Origin: Hibiscus mutabilis
Taxonomy: Eukaryota > Streptophyta > Magnoliopsida > Malvales > Malvaceae
Assembly: GCA_019671005.1 (NCBI GenBank)
Contig: CM033745.1
Coordinates: 36,625,834-36,689,833 of the forward strand
DNA length: 64,000 nt
Reading direction: 5' to 3'
The position numbers and the translations under genes are program-made. Of the stretch, positions 35,900 through 46,960 are shown piece after piece. How positions within the stretch are numbered: the first letter of the stretch is position 1; every line of letters begins with the position of its first letter. The notes beneath the pieces are model-generated. The model was not told the origin of the DNA. It was given only the letters and a program-made list of their open reading frames with translations, and did no database searches.

Positions 35900-37505
35900 T
35901 TAGATTCATTTTTCCCTCATTTCTTCTCAAAAAACTCGATCTCCTTGTTGTTCATCATATGTTGAATTAGTTGGCAGAACTCTTCATAATTTCGAATCTC
36001 ATGATCCCTTGACTGATGATATTCGCAGCATGGGCCACAGCCATTTTTCACGATTACCATTCCTCGCTCAATGAGACGTGCCATACACAACTGCTAAAAA
36101 ACCTACCTTAACAGGGATCGAACCTTAGACACACTTGCCTTGGCCTTTTGGGCATATTCTTCTTCAATAACATTTATAACTTGCCCCACGTGGTTTGGTA
36201 GGGGGTTATTGGCCATGCTGGGTACCCTTAACTATAAAACTTTGGTCCGAATCAAATTCTGGATAAACTTCTTAAATGCTATACAGTTCCCAATTGAATG
36301 CCCCAGAACATCAGCATGGTACTCATAGTGTACCTTAGGGTCATACCACGTCGGGTAAGGTGGGTTTTAAGGCGTGACATGATAAGGCCGAACTAGATCC
36401 GCATTATACAACTGTGAGTAGAGTTCTTTGTAGGACATTGGTATGGGAGTGAAAGACCTATTCTCATTTTCCTTCTTGGGGCCTTTATCTTCCCATTTGT
36501 TGAAGTTTTGAGCACTTCATGTTGTCGCTTGGGGTTGGGAGATAGTGAGGTTCTTAACGGCCTCATAAGTATTTATGTTGTTTACTTTATTGTCTCTCTT
36601 CTTGTAGTTCTTCCACGTGACTCCCCACTGTCAATTCTTCTGCTCTTAATAGCAGCCTCGATGCACTCACCAGTCATTACCATCTCCGTGAAATTGCTAA
36701 TAGGGTTGTTGATTAATCGATCGTATAGTGTCCCTTTTAGCGTATCCACGAACATCTGTGTAATTTAATTTTCAAAAAGTGGTTGGTGAACTTGAGCTGC
36801 TATATTGCACCACCGTTGAGCGTGCTTTTATTACGTCTCTACTCTATCCCTTGTAACAAAAGACGATTGGGGACCATATCGGCTATATGCTTGTACTGGT
36901 CATTAAGCTTTGGCAAGATCTTTCCATGACTTGATTTGAGCTCAAGTGAGCTGATTATACCATCTTGAAGCGGATCTCACTAAACTATCTTGAAAACAGT
37001 AGATTAAAAGCTTCTCATTATCTTTGTACCTTGTCATTTTCTAACAAAAGATGGTCAGATGGGTAGTGGGACAATTTGTTCCATCAAACTTTTCAAAGTC
37101 TGAAGTTTTGAATTTGTAGGGAATTTCCATATACGAGACTAAGTTGAGTTCCCTCGCGTTTAGTCCGTAAGGCTCTTCTTCATCTTCCTCCTCCCGAAAC
37201 TTTTCTTCGAGGTCATTTCGAGTGTCCTCTAACTGTTTTGAGAATTTCGCCTTTACTTGGTTAAATTTCTCCAACTCATCAAAATCTGGGATGATATCCC
37301 CAACATTTTTGACGTTTCTGAATGTTATGCCCAGCTGAGCTGGGGTGGAGGTGTCGGCCTGATAAGATGAGGATATTTCTTGTAGAGGGTTTGGTGGGGG
37401 TTTAGTAAAGAGAGGGTTCTTGAAAACCGAGGCATATGAGCGATCCCCCGAGTCTTGAGTTGGGTTCTCGACAGTTTCCTTTGCTCTTATATTGGACTTT
37501 ATCAA
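35900..37505 (-). pseudogene. C: gag
   Basis: Minus strand, start about 37505 (MIKSNIRAKETVENPTQDSG) preceded by a Gln/Glu-rich decayed leader up to 37640. Acidic coiled segment LDELEKFNQVKAKF shape, then YKFKTSDFEKFDGTNCPTTH, ASRWYNQLTS and NRLLLQGIE of the capsid domain. After stops, SFTPIPMSYKELYSQLYNAD, VRPYHVTP and YEYHADVLGHSIGNC, a zinc-knuckle-like block whose first Cys is lost, and a second at about 36000 (CEYHQSRDHEIRNYEEF). Matches the gag of B in order and content. Confidence 0.7.
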
Positions 37506-37929
37506 CTAAGAAATCTTCTTCATCATGTCTTGTTGGGACTTGATGATGGTGTCCCTTAGTTCCTGTTGAGCCCGTTCCAAATGGCCTCTGAGGTCGGCCT
37601 CTAACTTGGCAAAGCCTTCTTCCATTTGCCTTGTTCGTAAGCGATTACGATAAGGATGTGGAATAATTGTAATGTAAAGAACCAAAATGCTATCTTTCTA
37701 AAATAAAAACCTTTTTAATTAATTGATGGTAATTATTCAAAATGCAAAGAAAAGTACTGACTAAAAGATTATTAGCATTTAAACAAAGAATGCAAATAAA
37801 ACTATGCATGAATGCAAAGAGCAACACTGAGTTCAGCAAATATCATCGATAAACGACTTGCATTAATGGAAACGTAGTCTGGTTACAATAACTTAAAGAA
37901 ACCCTACTGCATATATGGCTTCAAGGTAG
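37506..37929 (-). other. C: spacer between upstream ORF and gag
   Basis: Contains the decayed leader of gag (37510-37630, Gln/Leu-rich, MEEGFAKLEADLRGHLERAQ) and an AT-rich non-coding part. The corresponding spacer in B is where elements C and D are inserted. Confidence 0.45.
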
Positions 37930-40060
37930 TATCAAAGGTTAATAATCTCCCTTAGGATCCACACAATCCTCTCTCTTTCTTCGGATTCATCGTCTACACA
38001 GTCATGAAGTTCGGTGGCATCTTTTGCCAGAAACTGTATCTTCTGAGCAACCTCTTGCATCTGAGCGGTCCACCACGCCAACCCTTGCCCCTGCCTCCAA
38101 ATTGTGTAAGTGACAAAGTACAATTGCTCCAACTCGGTGTCGGGCGTACTTGAATTGCTCCCCTAAGGCTGGCCACATTATCCTTGAGCTGTTGGACCTC
38201 ATCTTCTAATTCTTCGACACATGTCATTAGAGCTTGGTTTTCTAAGTTACTAGACTTTAACTTTCTAGTCGAGCCCTTGTGCTTGAAAAGGGACTTTTCC
38301 AAACATTTCACCTGATCTTTCAGGGCCTCATTTTGGTGTTGTTCCTTCGCGATCTGCCTAGAATGGGAGGTTCTTAGATTCTTCATTTCTTGGGTTAAAG
38401 CGAGCACTTGATCCTTGTGTTCGTAATACATTCTCTTATAGTTCTCGGCCCGTGCCTTCTCTTCCTTAAGTCGGAGCTCTAACCTCTCACTTGGTCCAAC
38501 TTCCGCGACTCTTTTACTCATGTTTAGTCTTTTATGTTTCTGAATCTCTTCCTTTTCCAATTTGAGCTCGAGTTCTAACTCATCCTTTTTCCTTTGTAGA
38601 CCCTTAATCATTCCTTCAAACTGCGTATTCTCTAGTTCGAAGTCGAACGTTTCTTGGTGGGCCTTTTCCTCAAGATTGAGGTACTTATCTTGCTCTTCTT
38701 CCAGTTGCTTCCTTATTAACTCGGCTTCGGTAAGGAGTGTGGACAATCTCTCTTCCATAGATCTCCCTCCATCGAAATTCAAGTGAGGGATGTTGTCGTT
38801 AACACGATTAAATCGCTATGCTTCGTATTCAGGAGTGACCATGTACGAAGCATTTACTATCCTAACCCGTCTTGCATTATTCCAGGTTGAAGGAGCGTTG
38901 TATACCATCGTCTTGTAGCCCTTCTCCTTCGCATAATCTACGTTGAATTCATTAAAACCCTTGGTGGCTGGCACGAACTACTTTGAACCATATTGTCTCA
39001 AAACTAGAAGAGGCGCATACGCGGTATGCCCCCAAAGGCCAAATAGTGGTACCCATGAATGCTCTCCACATCTATAAAGAATGTTCTTTGCCAATAATCA
39101 CGGTGCTCTCCAAACTATATATTCCCCTTTAGATTTCGGAGGACGCCTTGCCATACTTCCTCGAATCTTTAGGTTGGCCAATCGTTCTTTCGTAGGAACT
39201 CCTTTAGGGGCGAGAACTTACCGTCATAAAGGGGCCTGGAGAAACTGGGATTGGTCCAAAGGTGGCTGTGGAACCAAACAGTCAGAAGCTGCGGGGCATC
39301 CTCGAAAGTGCCCTCCATCATTCTCCCAACGTAACCTCAAAGATTGAAAGGTTTCGGCCAAGATTACAGGCACCGGATTAGTCCCACTACTCAAACGATC
39401 AAAAAGATCTAAAACTAACGGATCAATGAGTCCCAATGCTCGAGGAAAGAGTACCAATCCGTAGATCAACAATGCAAAGAGATTGCGCTGGACTCGGTCC
39501 ACAGGATGCATAGAGGCTAAGGCCAAAATCCCTTCACACTTAAGATACTCCTTACTATTCCAAGTAGTGACCTGCTACTCGACCCAAGTTAGCAACGTGT
39601 CTGAGAACTTCTTTAGCTTAGCCCGAAAAGCTTTGTTCTTACTCGGCTTAGAATACACATGATCCATGTCAATCCTCTTGCAATTTATAAGGTCCCAGTA
39701 TTCTTCGATTGTCGGAGATAGATCAAAATTACCAATCATAAAGCAACTGTAGGCAGAGTTCCAGAAACCCGCTAAGGCTTACAATAGTGCTTGATCAATT
39801 GGGACCTGTAGTAAATACACGATGTCACCATACTCTTCTCTGAAAGTGCTCTTTATTTCAAAATCCCAACTGTTCCAAACTAACTTTAAATCGGACATAT
39901 CATTGGACCTTGTGTTCATGAATGTCGTGGCTGACATGGCTGATTTGAACCCAGCGATAATATTGTCTCTGTCATGTAACTACTCCCCTTCCAACCATAT
40001 CTGAACATTAGAATTCTTTTCATCATTGCTACGAACTAAGTCTCCCATCGATCTATCTTT
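37930..40060 (-). pseudogene. C: upstream ORF, DUF7745-type domain plus coiled coil
   Basis: Minus strand. N-terminal domain from about 40060 with SDLKLVWNSWDFEIKSTF, EEYGDIVYLLQVPIDQAL, FWNSAYSCFMIGNFDLSPTI, FALLIYGLVLFPRALGLIDP and VPVILAETFQSLRLR, matching the DUF7745 family. A 262-residue open stretch (38782-37994) is a long coiled coil rich in Glu, Lys, Leu (AELIRKQLEEEQDKYLNLEE, KDELELELKLEKEEIQKHKR). The tail is AQKIQFLAKDATELHDCVDD. About six stops lie in the first domain. The role of this protein in Tat elements is not known. Confidence 0.75.
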
Positions 40061-40780
40061 AACTTCAAACTATTTCTAACTCAGTGTGCTCTTCATGACA
40101 TGATAAAAATATGCAAAACAAAAGTTGAAAAGGAAAGGAGAGAAGAGAAGGGTTAGTCAATTGATGGTAAATAAATTGAAAAACGAGGAAAGGTAAACGC
40201 AAAAAGGAATAAGCACAGGCATGCAAATAAGGAAATAAACCTAACCTCATGAATTCTAGTTCGCTAAGGTTATCTGCATGGCTCTAATAGGGGTGGTTTT
40301 TTCCTAGATTCTCACACATGGGTTCGGTTATAATACAAGGTTACCCGAACCTATCTTGTTACCTACTAAGGCAAAAAGAACCCCAATTATGGCCCATTAC
40401 AAGACTGCAAATTGGTTTCGGTTCGAGGGAAAGCACGACCTAATGGCGTCGAGGGTTGCTCACGTGTCAAAAGGCGTGGATTTTGAAAGTGAATTACCGA
40501 CCCGTGGAGGGCTACTCACGTGGGTATGTGGCATTTCACTCCCACTTAAGGGATGGAGCTCGATGATAGAGCTTAATGATCATGATGCAACACATGTCGG
40601 CGATTCCTTAGAAATTAAATGAAAAATTAATTCGAAGACCACCAATTGTTAAAGCCCGTGCAATCTTAGTCACATTTTTAAGAAAGAATCGACCTCGTTA
40701 AAATCAATTGAAATTCCATCATTTAAAAGAAACAAATATTTTCTTGGTCTAACTCTTCTTTTGTTTCAAAAAACAAAAGA
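40061..40780 (-). other. C: 5' leader
   Basis: Non-coding leader between the PBS and the upstream ORF. Includes a duplicated block (CACGTG...AAGG words near 40435-40530) and a short plus-strand open frame that I regard as chance. Confidence 0.45.
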
Positions 40781-40803
40781 TGTCCCCAGCAGAGTCGCCA
40801 AGC
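40781..40803 (-). promoter_or_regulatory. Primer-binding site of C
   Basis: The minus strand reads TTGGCGACTCTGCTGGGGAC directly after the LTR end GGTTGCTACA. This is the PBS type usual in Tat/Ogre elements (reported there as matching tRNA-Arg; I could not check the tRNA). Confidence 0.75.
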
Positions 40804-41002
40804 TGTAGCAACCTCTTTTTAAAAACAATGTAATTTAATCATGTTTTGACAAGGTTTGGTGCTATGAATTTATCCCTGAAATCATCTCTTTAAAATCTTG
40901 TTTTGAAAATGGGGATTCATTTTTGAAAATATCTTTTCTTTTGAAAATCGATAAAAACTTGGAAAAACTTGGAGTCGCCACCGGCCACTTGTATAAGGTA
41001 GG
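40804..41002 (-). mobile_element. C: 5' LTR remnant (about 200 bp of 4 kb)
   Basis: Matches 24896-25069 plus an 18-base insertion, then stops at 41002 within AAGGTAGG. The next base begins the integrase of element D. About 3.76 kb of this LTR is missing. Confidence 0.8.
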
Positions 41003-41830
41003 CTAGAGGTTTGATGCTAAAGTGCACCTTAGTACAGCCGTTCATCCTCAATCAGATGGATAATCTGAAAGAATCATTCAAGTGCTCGAAGATATGCTAC
41101 GTGCTTGTGTTATAGGCTTCAGAAAGAATTCGGAGAAATCTCTACCCCTAGTAGAGTTTGCTTACAACAATAGCTGCCATACATCTATCCAGATGGCTCC
41201 CTTCAAAGATTTATACAGAAGAAAATGTAGAACTCCCTTGTGCTGGTCTGAATTGGGAGAAAGCAAGGTTTTAGGACCTCAATTGCTTAGAGAAATCAAA
41301 GAACAAGTGAGAATCATACATGATCGATTGAACCGCCTTTGATAGGCAGACTTAAAAAGGAGAGACATCTAGCATAATGTTGGAGACAAAGTCTTCCTCA
41401 AAGTATCTCCTTGGAAGAAAGTCTTTCAGTTTGGAAGAAAAGGAAAGCTCAGCCCTCGGTTTGTTGGACCATTCGAAATCCTTTAAAGGATTGGTCCCAT
41501 GGCTTATCGATTAGAACTACCTAGTGAATTCGATAAGATCCACAATGTATTCCATGTCTCTCTGCTTAGAAGATATTGATCTGATCCATCTCATGTCCTT
41601 GAACCCGAAGAAATGGAATTGAATCCTGACTTGTCATATGAAGAAGAACCAGTTTAGATTCTTGATCGTGAAGTTAGAAAGGTCAAGAACAAAACCATTC
41701 CTCTTGTTAAAGTCTTGTGGAGAAATCACAATGTATAAGAGGCAACTTGGGAATATGAATAAGTCATGAGGAAGCAATATCCTCACATATTCAATTCAAG
41801 TAAATTCGAGGACAAATTTATTTTAAGGGG
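41003..41830 (+). pseudogene. D: integrase C-terminus with chromodomain (Tekay/Del type)
   Basis: Plus strand. Integrase core end: STAVHPQSDG, stop, SERIIQVLEDMLRACVIGFR with the catalytic Glu in SER, then LVEFAYNNSCHTSIQMAPFK, KCRTPLCWSELGESKVLGP. After stops, KVSPWKKVFQFGRKGKLSPR, DKIHNVFHVSLLRRY and a chromodomain: DREVRKVKNKTIPLVKVLWR then EATWEYE. The chromodomain targets integration to marked chromatin and is the mark of chromoviruses. Everything upstream of this point in D is absent. About seven stops. Confidence 0.85.
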
Positions 41831-41838
41831 AGGAAAAT
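41824..41838 (+). promoter_or_regulatory. Polypurine tract of D
   Basis: AAGGGGAGGAAAAT directly precedes the LTR start TGTAACACCTTAAAATTGGC. It follows the usual Tekay 3' phrase (here AAATTCGAGGACAAATTTAT). Confidence 0.75.
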
Positions 41839-44800
41839 TGTAACACCTTAAAATTGGCCTAGGAAAGTTATCACAATCTAAACTATTGGCTAATTGAATG
41901 TATGTGTTAATCAAATTAAAGAAGAAAGAACATTGGCCATCCTTAAGATCAAATAAGTGGAATTAGAACCAAATTGAATTGAAATTAAAGCTAGAAGGCT
42001 TAAATGGAAGGATGGAAATGTGAACATGCAAAACTATAAAGATTGCATATAAAATTGAAATTAAATCAAGGCCTTGACACATGTTCTCATTTGATGAGAA
42101 CATGTGCCAAAGTTGAGGATGACTCACGACATGCTAGGGGAAATAATGAACAAAATTCATCATCTTCCTCCCATTATCCTCCATGGCTGATTGGTAGAGA
42201 GAAAAAGCTTCATTGATCATCTTCAAATTCACTCTTCTTGAATTAACTTTGATCAAATTTAGCTTGGAGAAGGTATAATGCTTGACTTTACATGTTATAG
42301 ATTGATTGAATCTTGAATTGAAGATGTTCTTGTTGCCTAGATTGAAATGATGATTGTTATGTATGTTAGGATCATGCTAGCTTCTAATTGAACTTAAAAT
42401 TGTGATTTCTAGTAGCCAATTTGATAAAGAAAATGTATATGGTTGCTTGAAATTTGAGAATTGGAAGTATGATTGAAAACAGTCTTGATTAGGGACTGTT
42501 TTACTAGTAAAAATGTGTGAATAGGCTAAATGTATATAGAACCCTATTTTTTGATAATGTTGGTAGATGAATTGAGGATTGATTTGAGTAAATAAGTTTC
42601 TGGAAAATGTAAGCACCTAACTGGATTAGTTAAACTAGGTAATGGACTGCTCAATTGAGGAATTGGAGGCATAATGTTGATAAAGTAGATCAAATTAAAT
42701 TTAACTTGATAATGCTATGTTTTAAGCACATTTCTAGGTGAATTAGACTGACCTAGACATGTAAGAACATGAAAATGAATTGAATTACAATGATAGAACC
42801 TTTTTAAAATGAGTTATGAAACTAAACATCCAACCTAGTGTAATATGCCCATAATATAGTGTAACTTTGAAAAATCACTATAAATTGTATAAAAGGAATT
42901 TAAGGCTGATTTTTTTATGGAAAACACCTTGATATGTCTAAAATCATTAGGAGAAAACAGAACTGAATTCTGGATTGTATACTGAATTGTAGAGAATAAA
43001 CACTAGGGACAGTGAAAACTGTCCAGTGTAGCAAATTGCCCTGTCTTTAAGTTAAAAACTTTATTAATTGGCAAAGAACTAAAATGCAAAACCTATATGG
43101 TTACAAATACAGTTAAGTTAGCTTTCCAAAGGTGTAAACCAATTGAAATTCTGACGTACGGAATGAAAGTTATGCATGTTTAAGTGAACACACTAAATGC
43201 TGCCTAGTAACAACAGTTTAGGTAATTGTACATTGTTTTGTGGAAATTTGTAAACTGTTTTGTAAACAGTTTTGGGACAATGATTCTGCCATGTTTTACA
43301 TGAATTAAAGTATAGATAAGTGTAGTTAATTGAAGTAAAGAATGTATATGAACATGTTGCCAGATTTGTGTATGTTGTGTGCTTGCAACATTGTCTTGAT
43401 TGAATGATTATATGAACTTGTTTTGACATGTTTGTACTTGTGTAATGTGTTAGAACCAGGATTGAACTTGGTGGATGAGGAAAAAGTGGAACATCCTAAA
43501 TCCAAGAACAAAGGAGTATGGATCCAAGACTAGCTAAGCTTGGAGTATTGTGAGTGTAGTTATCTCTAGGGTTAGACTAGGTCCTAACCAATGCATGCTT
43601 GTTTACATTCTTGTAATGCTTAAAGGAACCTAATATGGACTTGACTTAATAAGGGAAGAATGACTAGTAATGCATGAAATATGATCACATCTTGAATACA
43701 TGTTTTATTCGAATGCTAAGCATGTTTAAGTGATACATTGGTGTTTGTATGTGTCATGATGCATGTGATCGAATGCTAAAGAACTTGCTTGAGATATTAT
43801 CTCATCTTGATGAAATGAAACATGAGAATTACATGATATGTGAGCTATGGCTCAATTGGCCTAAGGGCCTAGTATGAAATGAACTTGCTTGACATGATCT
43901 TGAACTTGAAACACTTGTATAAATGGCTTAAATCGAACAACCTTGGTAGCTAGTTGGACTAGGTAGAAGGGCATGCCTTAGAGTCTAGAGCTCATTGTGT
44001 CAGGGTGGACTACGGTCCAGGGCTAAGGCCCCTATTTGGCGACTGATGGAGGGTACGTATGTGGTCTTTGGCGACAATATGAGGGTTGACCAGCACTACG
44101 GTGTATCTTGTGGCGACATTTGGTTGGAGACTCGATTACCTATACAAACTAAGTACCAAGGGGTGTTTAATTGATAACACATTAAATAACAATCCAATAA
44201 CACATGTTTCCTGTCTTGAAAGCTATACAATGAATGTTACTGACATGAAAGCCAGGAATTGTATGTTACTTGTCATGTAAGCATGACTTACTTGATTACT
44301 TGTTACGTAAGCATGTTTTGCTTGATTCTTGATATGAAAGCATGAAGTATGATTCATTGTTTCTTGTATCCTTATGCTAGCCGAATGCTTGAATCCTTAG
44401 TTAGGATTACTCTAATACTTGAAATGCTTATCTAGGATTATACTTGATTAAATGACACAAAACTTGATATAATAAATGGTTAGAACTAGTACTACCTCAC
44501 TAAGTACATTCTTGTACTTATCACTCTCGTTTTCATTCTTCCCAACTACAAGACAAGGGATATGAGTGTTGCTTGATCTTGAAGCCTGTTACCTTGAGCT
44601 AGAAGCAAGTCACACAAGCATTGCCTAAGTATGGTTTCATACTTGTTTTGTATATGTCCTAGATTGGTGGCACTAGATTGTATAGAGTTTAGCTTGATCA
44701 TGCATTTTGGAATACTTGAAACTTGTATATATTGCCCTTGTATGGGCCTACTATGTTTATGATCTTGATTAACAAATGAGAAACAAGTTGTATTGAACTT

Positions 44801-45539
44801 AAATTTCATGAAATGGAATGATTTTGCTGCGCATATATGAGATTACAAATGGTATGATCAAGTGTTGATCTAGTTTGCTTTGAAACAATTTGAATGCCTT
44901 GTTCATGTACATGTGTATGCTTGAATTGAAAGTAGAATGAGATGAACCATGCTACTTGACTCACAAGTCGAATGCCTTATAGAATGTTATGGTCTTGTAT
45001 GAACACATCTTGATGTAAGTGTCTTGTGTGTTTGAATAGTGAATTGTCGAATGTATGGGTTTAGTGTAAGGCTTGATTAGAAACAAGTTCGTGCAATTGT
45101 ATGACCAATAATCATGTTTAGTAAAATAGGTCAGAGATGTTACATGTATACATCTAGGATTAATGAAATGAAATGGAATTAGGTTGTTTGTCTTAGGTCA
45201 TTCAAATGTGGTAGGAAATCAAGGCTTGAAAATGATAATTGATTCATGAAAGTAGTAATTTGTAATGGAAGCATGAAAGAAGATAATTTAGTAGCCTAAT
45301 TGAATGCTTTAGGATGTCTTGAAATCAAATGTGAGTTTGCTTGTTTGTTAAGTAAGTATACTTAGTTGCTTACTAGATAAGTAACTCATCTTGTAGGGAT
45401 GAGTTATCAATCCTTGCCTTATTCTTGTCATTGCTTGTATTACTTGCTTGCCTTGTTTGTTCTTGTATTGTATTGCCTTGTCCTTGCTTGGTAACGCTCC
45501 TGAGCCGGTTTGCTACTAGCTCGGGGTAGGGGTGTTACA
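41839..45539 (+). mobile_element. D: 3' LTR (3.7 kb)
   Basis: Begins TGTAACACC and ends GGTGTTACA, perfect short inverted ends, 3701 bp. It follows the D polypurine tract and is followed at 45540 by the gag region of B. It contains GAATGCTTG/CATGAT-rich degenerate repeats (43650-45300) but no gene. Small open frames inside have no domain. Confidence 0.85.
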
Positions 45540-46420
45540 AGCTAGTCATCTGGTTAATATTGGAGCGAACTTTGTAAGCAGTGATAAAGTCCCAGATCTA
45601 AATATTATCAATGAAATTGAGAAAATCTGTGATGAAATCAAGAGGAAATGTGAAAAACGCTTCAAAGCTCTAGAAGACCGACTCCTAGAGATGCAAAAGG
45701 TGAATGAGCAGGGGTCTAGTGCTGTTGATTTGAGTTTGGTTGCGGATCTGGTCCTTCCACACAAATTTAAGGTACCAAAATTTGAGAAATATGATGAGAC
45801 GACTTGCCCAAAAGCACATCTCACTATGTATTGTCACAAAATGGCTGCTTACCTGAAGGATGAAAAGTTGTTGATCCATTGTTTCTAAGATAGTTTGATG
45901 GGTTCAGTGATACGCTAGTACACTCATTAAGTTGAGCTAGCATCAGGTCGTAGAAGGATCTTTCTGAGCTTTTGAGGAGTAATGTAGGCATGTGTCAGAA
46001 ATGATTCTTAGTCAGGTTATGTTGCAATCTATGGAATAGAGGTCTACTGAGAGTTTTTGTCAGTATGCATAGAGATGGAGGGAGTTGGCAGCACAAGTAC
46101 AGCCAGCATTAATTGAGAATGAAATTACTCACATGTTCATAAACACTTTGAGGAGTCCACTCTTTGAGCGTTTAATAGGGAACGCTACCCATAATTTTGC
46201 TGATATGGTGTTGACCAGCAAGTTGATTGAAGCAACCATCAAAAGTGGAAGGTTAGAAAGTGGAGAAAGTTCCTGCATGAATTTCAAGAGGAAGGATAAT
46301 GAGGTAAATAATACAAGTTCTTATGAAGCCCCAAAAAATGTCACAATCACACCACCAAGTGCTGCATCAGGAAATTCACAGAATTCAAACAGGAAAATTC
46401 TCGAGGCTCGAGAAATGATA
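45540..46420 (+). pseudogene. B: gag, capsid part
   Basis: Plus strand: acidic stretch INEIEKICDEIKRKCEKRFK, LVADLVLPHKFKVPKFEKYD, CPKAHLTMYCHKMAAYLKDE, LLIHCF, then after stops the capsid end with RWRELAAQVQPALIENEITH, FINTLRSPLFERLIGNATHN and FADMVLTSKLIEATIKSGR. This is the Tat gag; the N-terminal part was presumably lost with the insertion of C and D. It matches C's gag (37505-36700, minus). Confidence 0.75.
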
Positions 46421-46960
46421 AGATGAACTTCACACCTTTGTCAGTGTCGTATGCTAAACTATATCCACAACTTTTCGATGTGGATTTGGTGAGACCCTAC
46501 TATTTTACCCCTCTTCAACCTCCATATCCTCTATGGTATGATTTGAAGACTCATTGTGAGTATCATGTTGGGATCCAGGGGCACACAATTGAAAATTGCA
46601 CAGCATTTAAGAAGGTGGTCCAAAATTTAGTCAATATTAGGGTGCTAAATTTTGATGAACCCAATATAGCGGCTAATCCATTACCGAATCATGGAGGACG
46701 AGGGGTGAATTTGATAGAGGAATATGAGGCTAAAAGGTTGATGCATCCGAGATTAGATCTCTTTTGAAGTGGGTATTTGAGCAGTTATACAATGTCGAAA
46801 TGATACAAATAGGCATGAAGGTCGAGAAGGAATTGGAATCAATGACCTATTGTGAATATCACCAGGAAAAAGGCCACAAAATTTAGCATTATCCTGAATT
46901 CAGATGCTTGATTTAGAAAGTGATGAACAACAAGGAGATCGAGTTCTTTGAAAAGATAAA
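46421..46960 (+). pseudogene. B: gag C-terminal part with CHHC knuckles
   Basis: Plus strand: FTPLSVSYAKLYPQLFDVDL, VRPYYFTPLQPPYPLWYD, then CEYHVGIQGHTIENC, a CX2HX5HX4C knuckle, and NPLPNHGGRGVNLIEEYEAK. A second, damaged one follows the stop (CEYHQEKGHKI...HYPEF, about 46851-46895). These His-rich knuckles replace the ordinary CCHC type. Fits Tat gag. Confidence 0.7.

Larger units (their letters stand above)
24896..41002 (-). mobile_element. C: minus-strand Tat gypsy element with all pol domains
   Basis: A 16.1-kb element inserted in B after its upstream ORF. On the minus strand: remnant of 5' LTR (41002-40804), PBS (40803-40781), DUF7745-type ORF with coiled coil (40060-37930), gag (37505-35900), protease region (35808-34190), intron-like spacer, RT, RNase H, a second RNase H, integrase (33960-30654), a purine-rich 3' region with tandem repeats, polypurine tract (28874-28855), and 3' LTR (28854-24896). 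The second RNase H domain assigns it to the Tat lineage. Every ORF carries stops or frameshifts. Confidence 0.85.

Noticed and set aside
40356..40622. 88-residue plus-strand frame
   Set aside because: Lies antisense in the 5' leader of C; short duplicated blocks and no domain.
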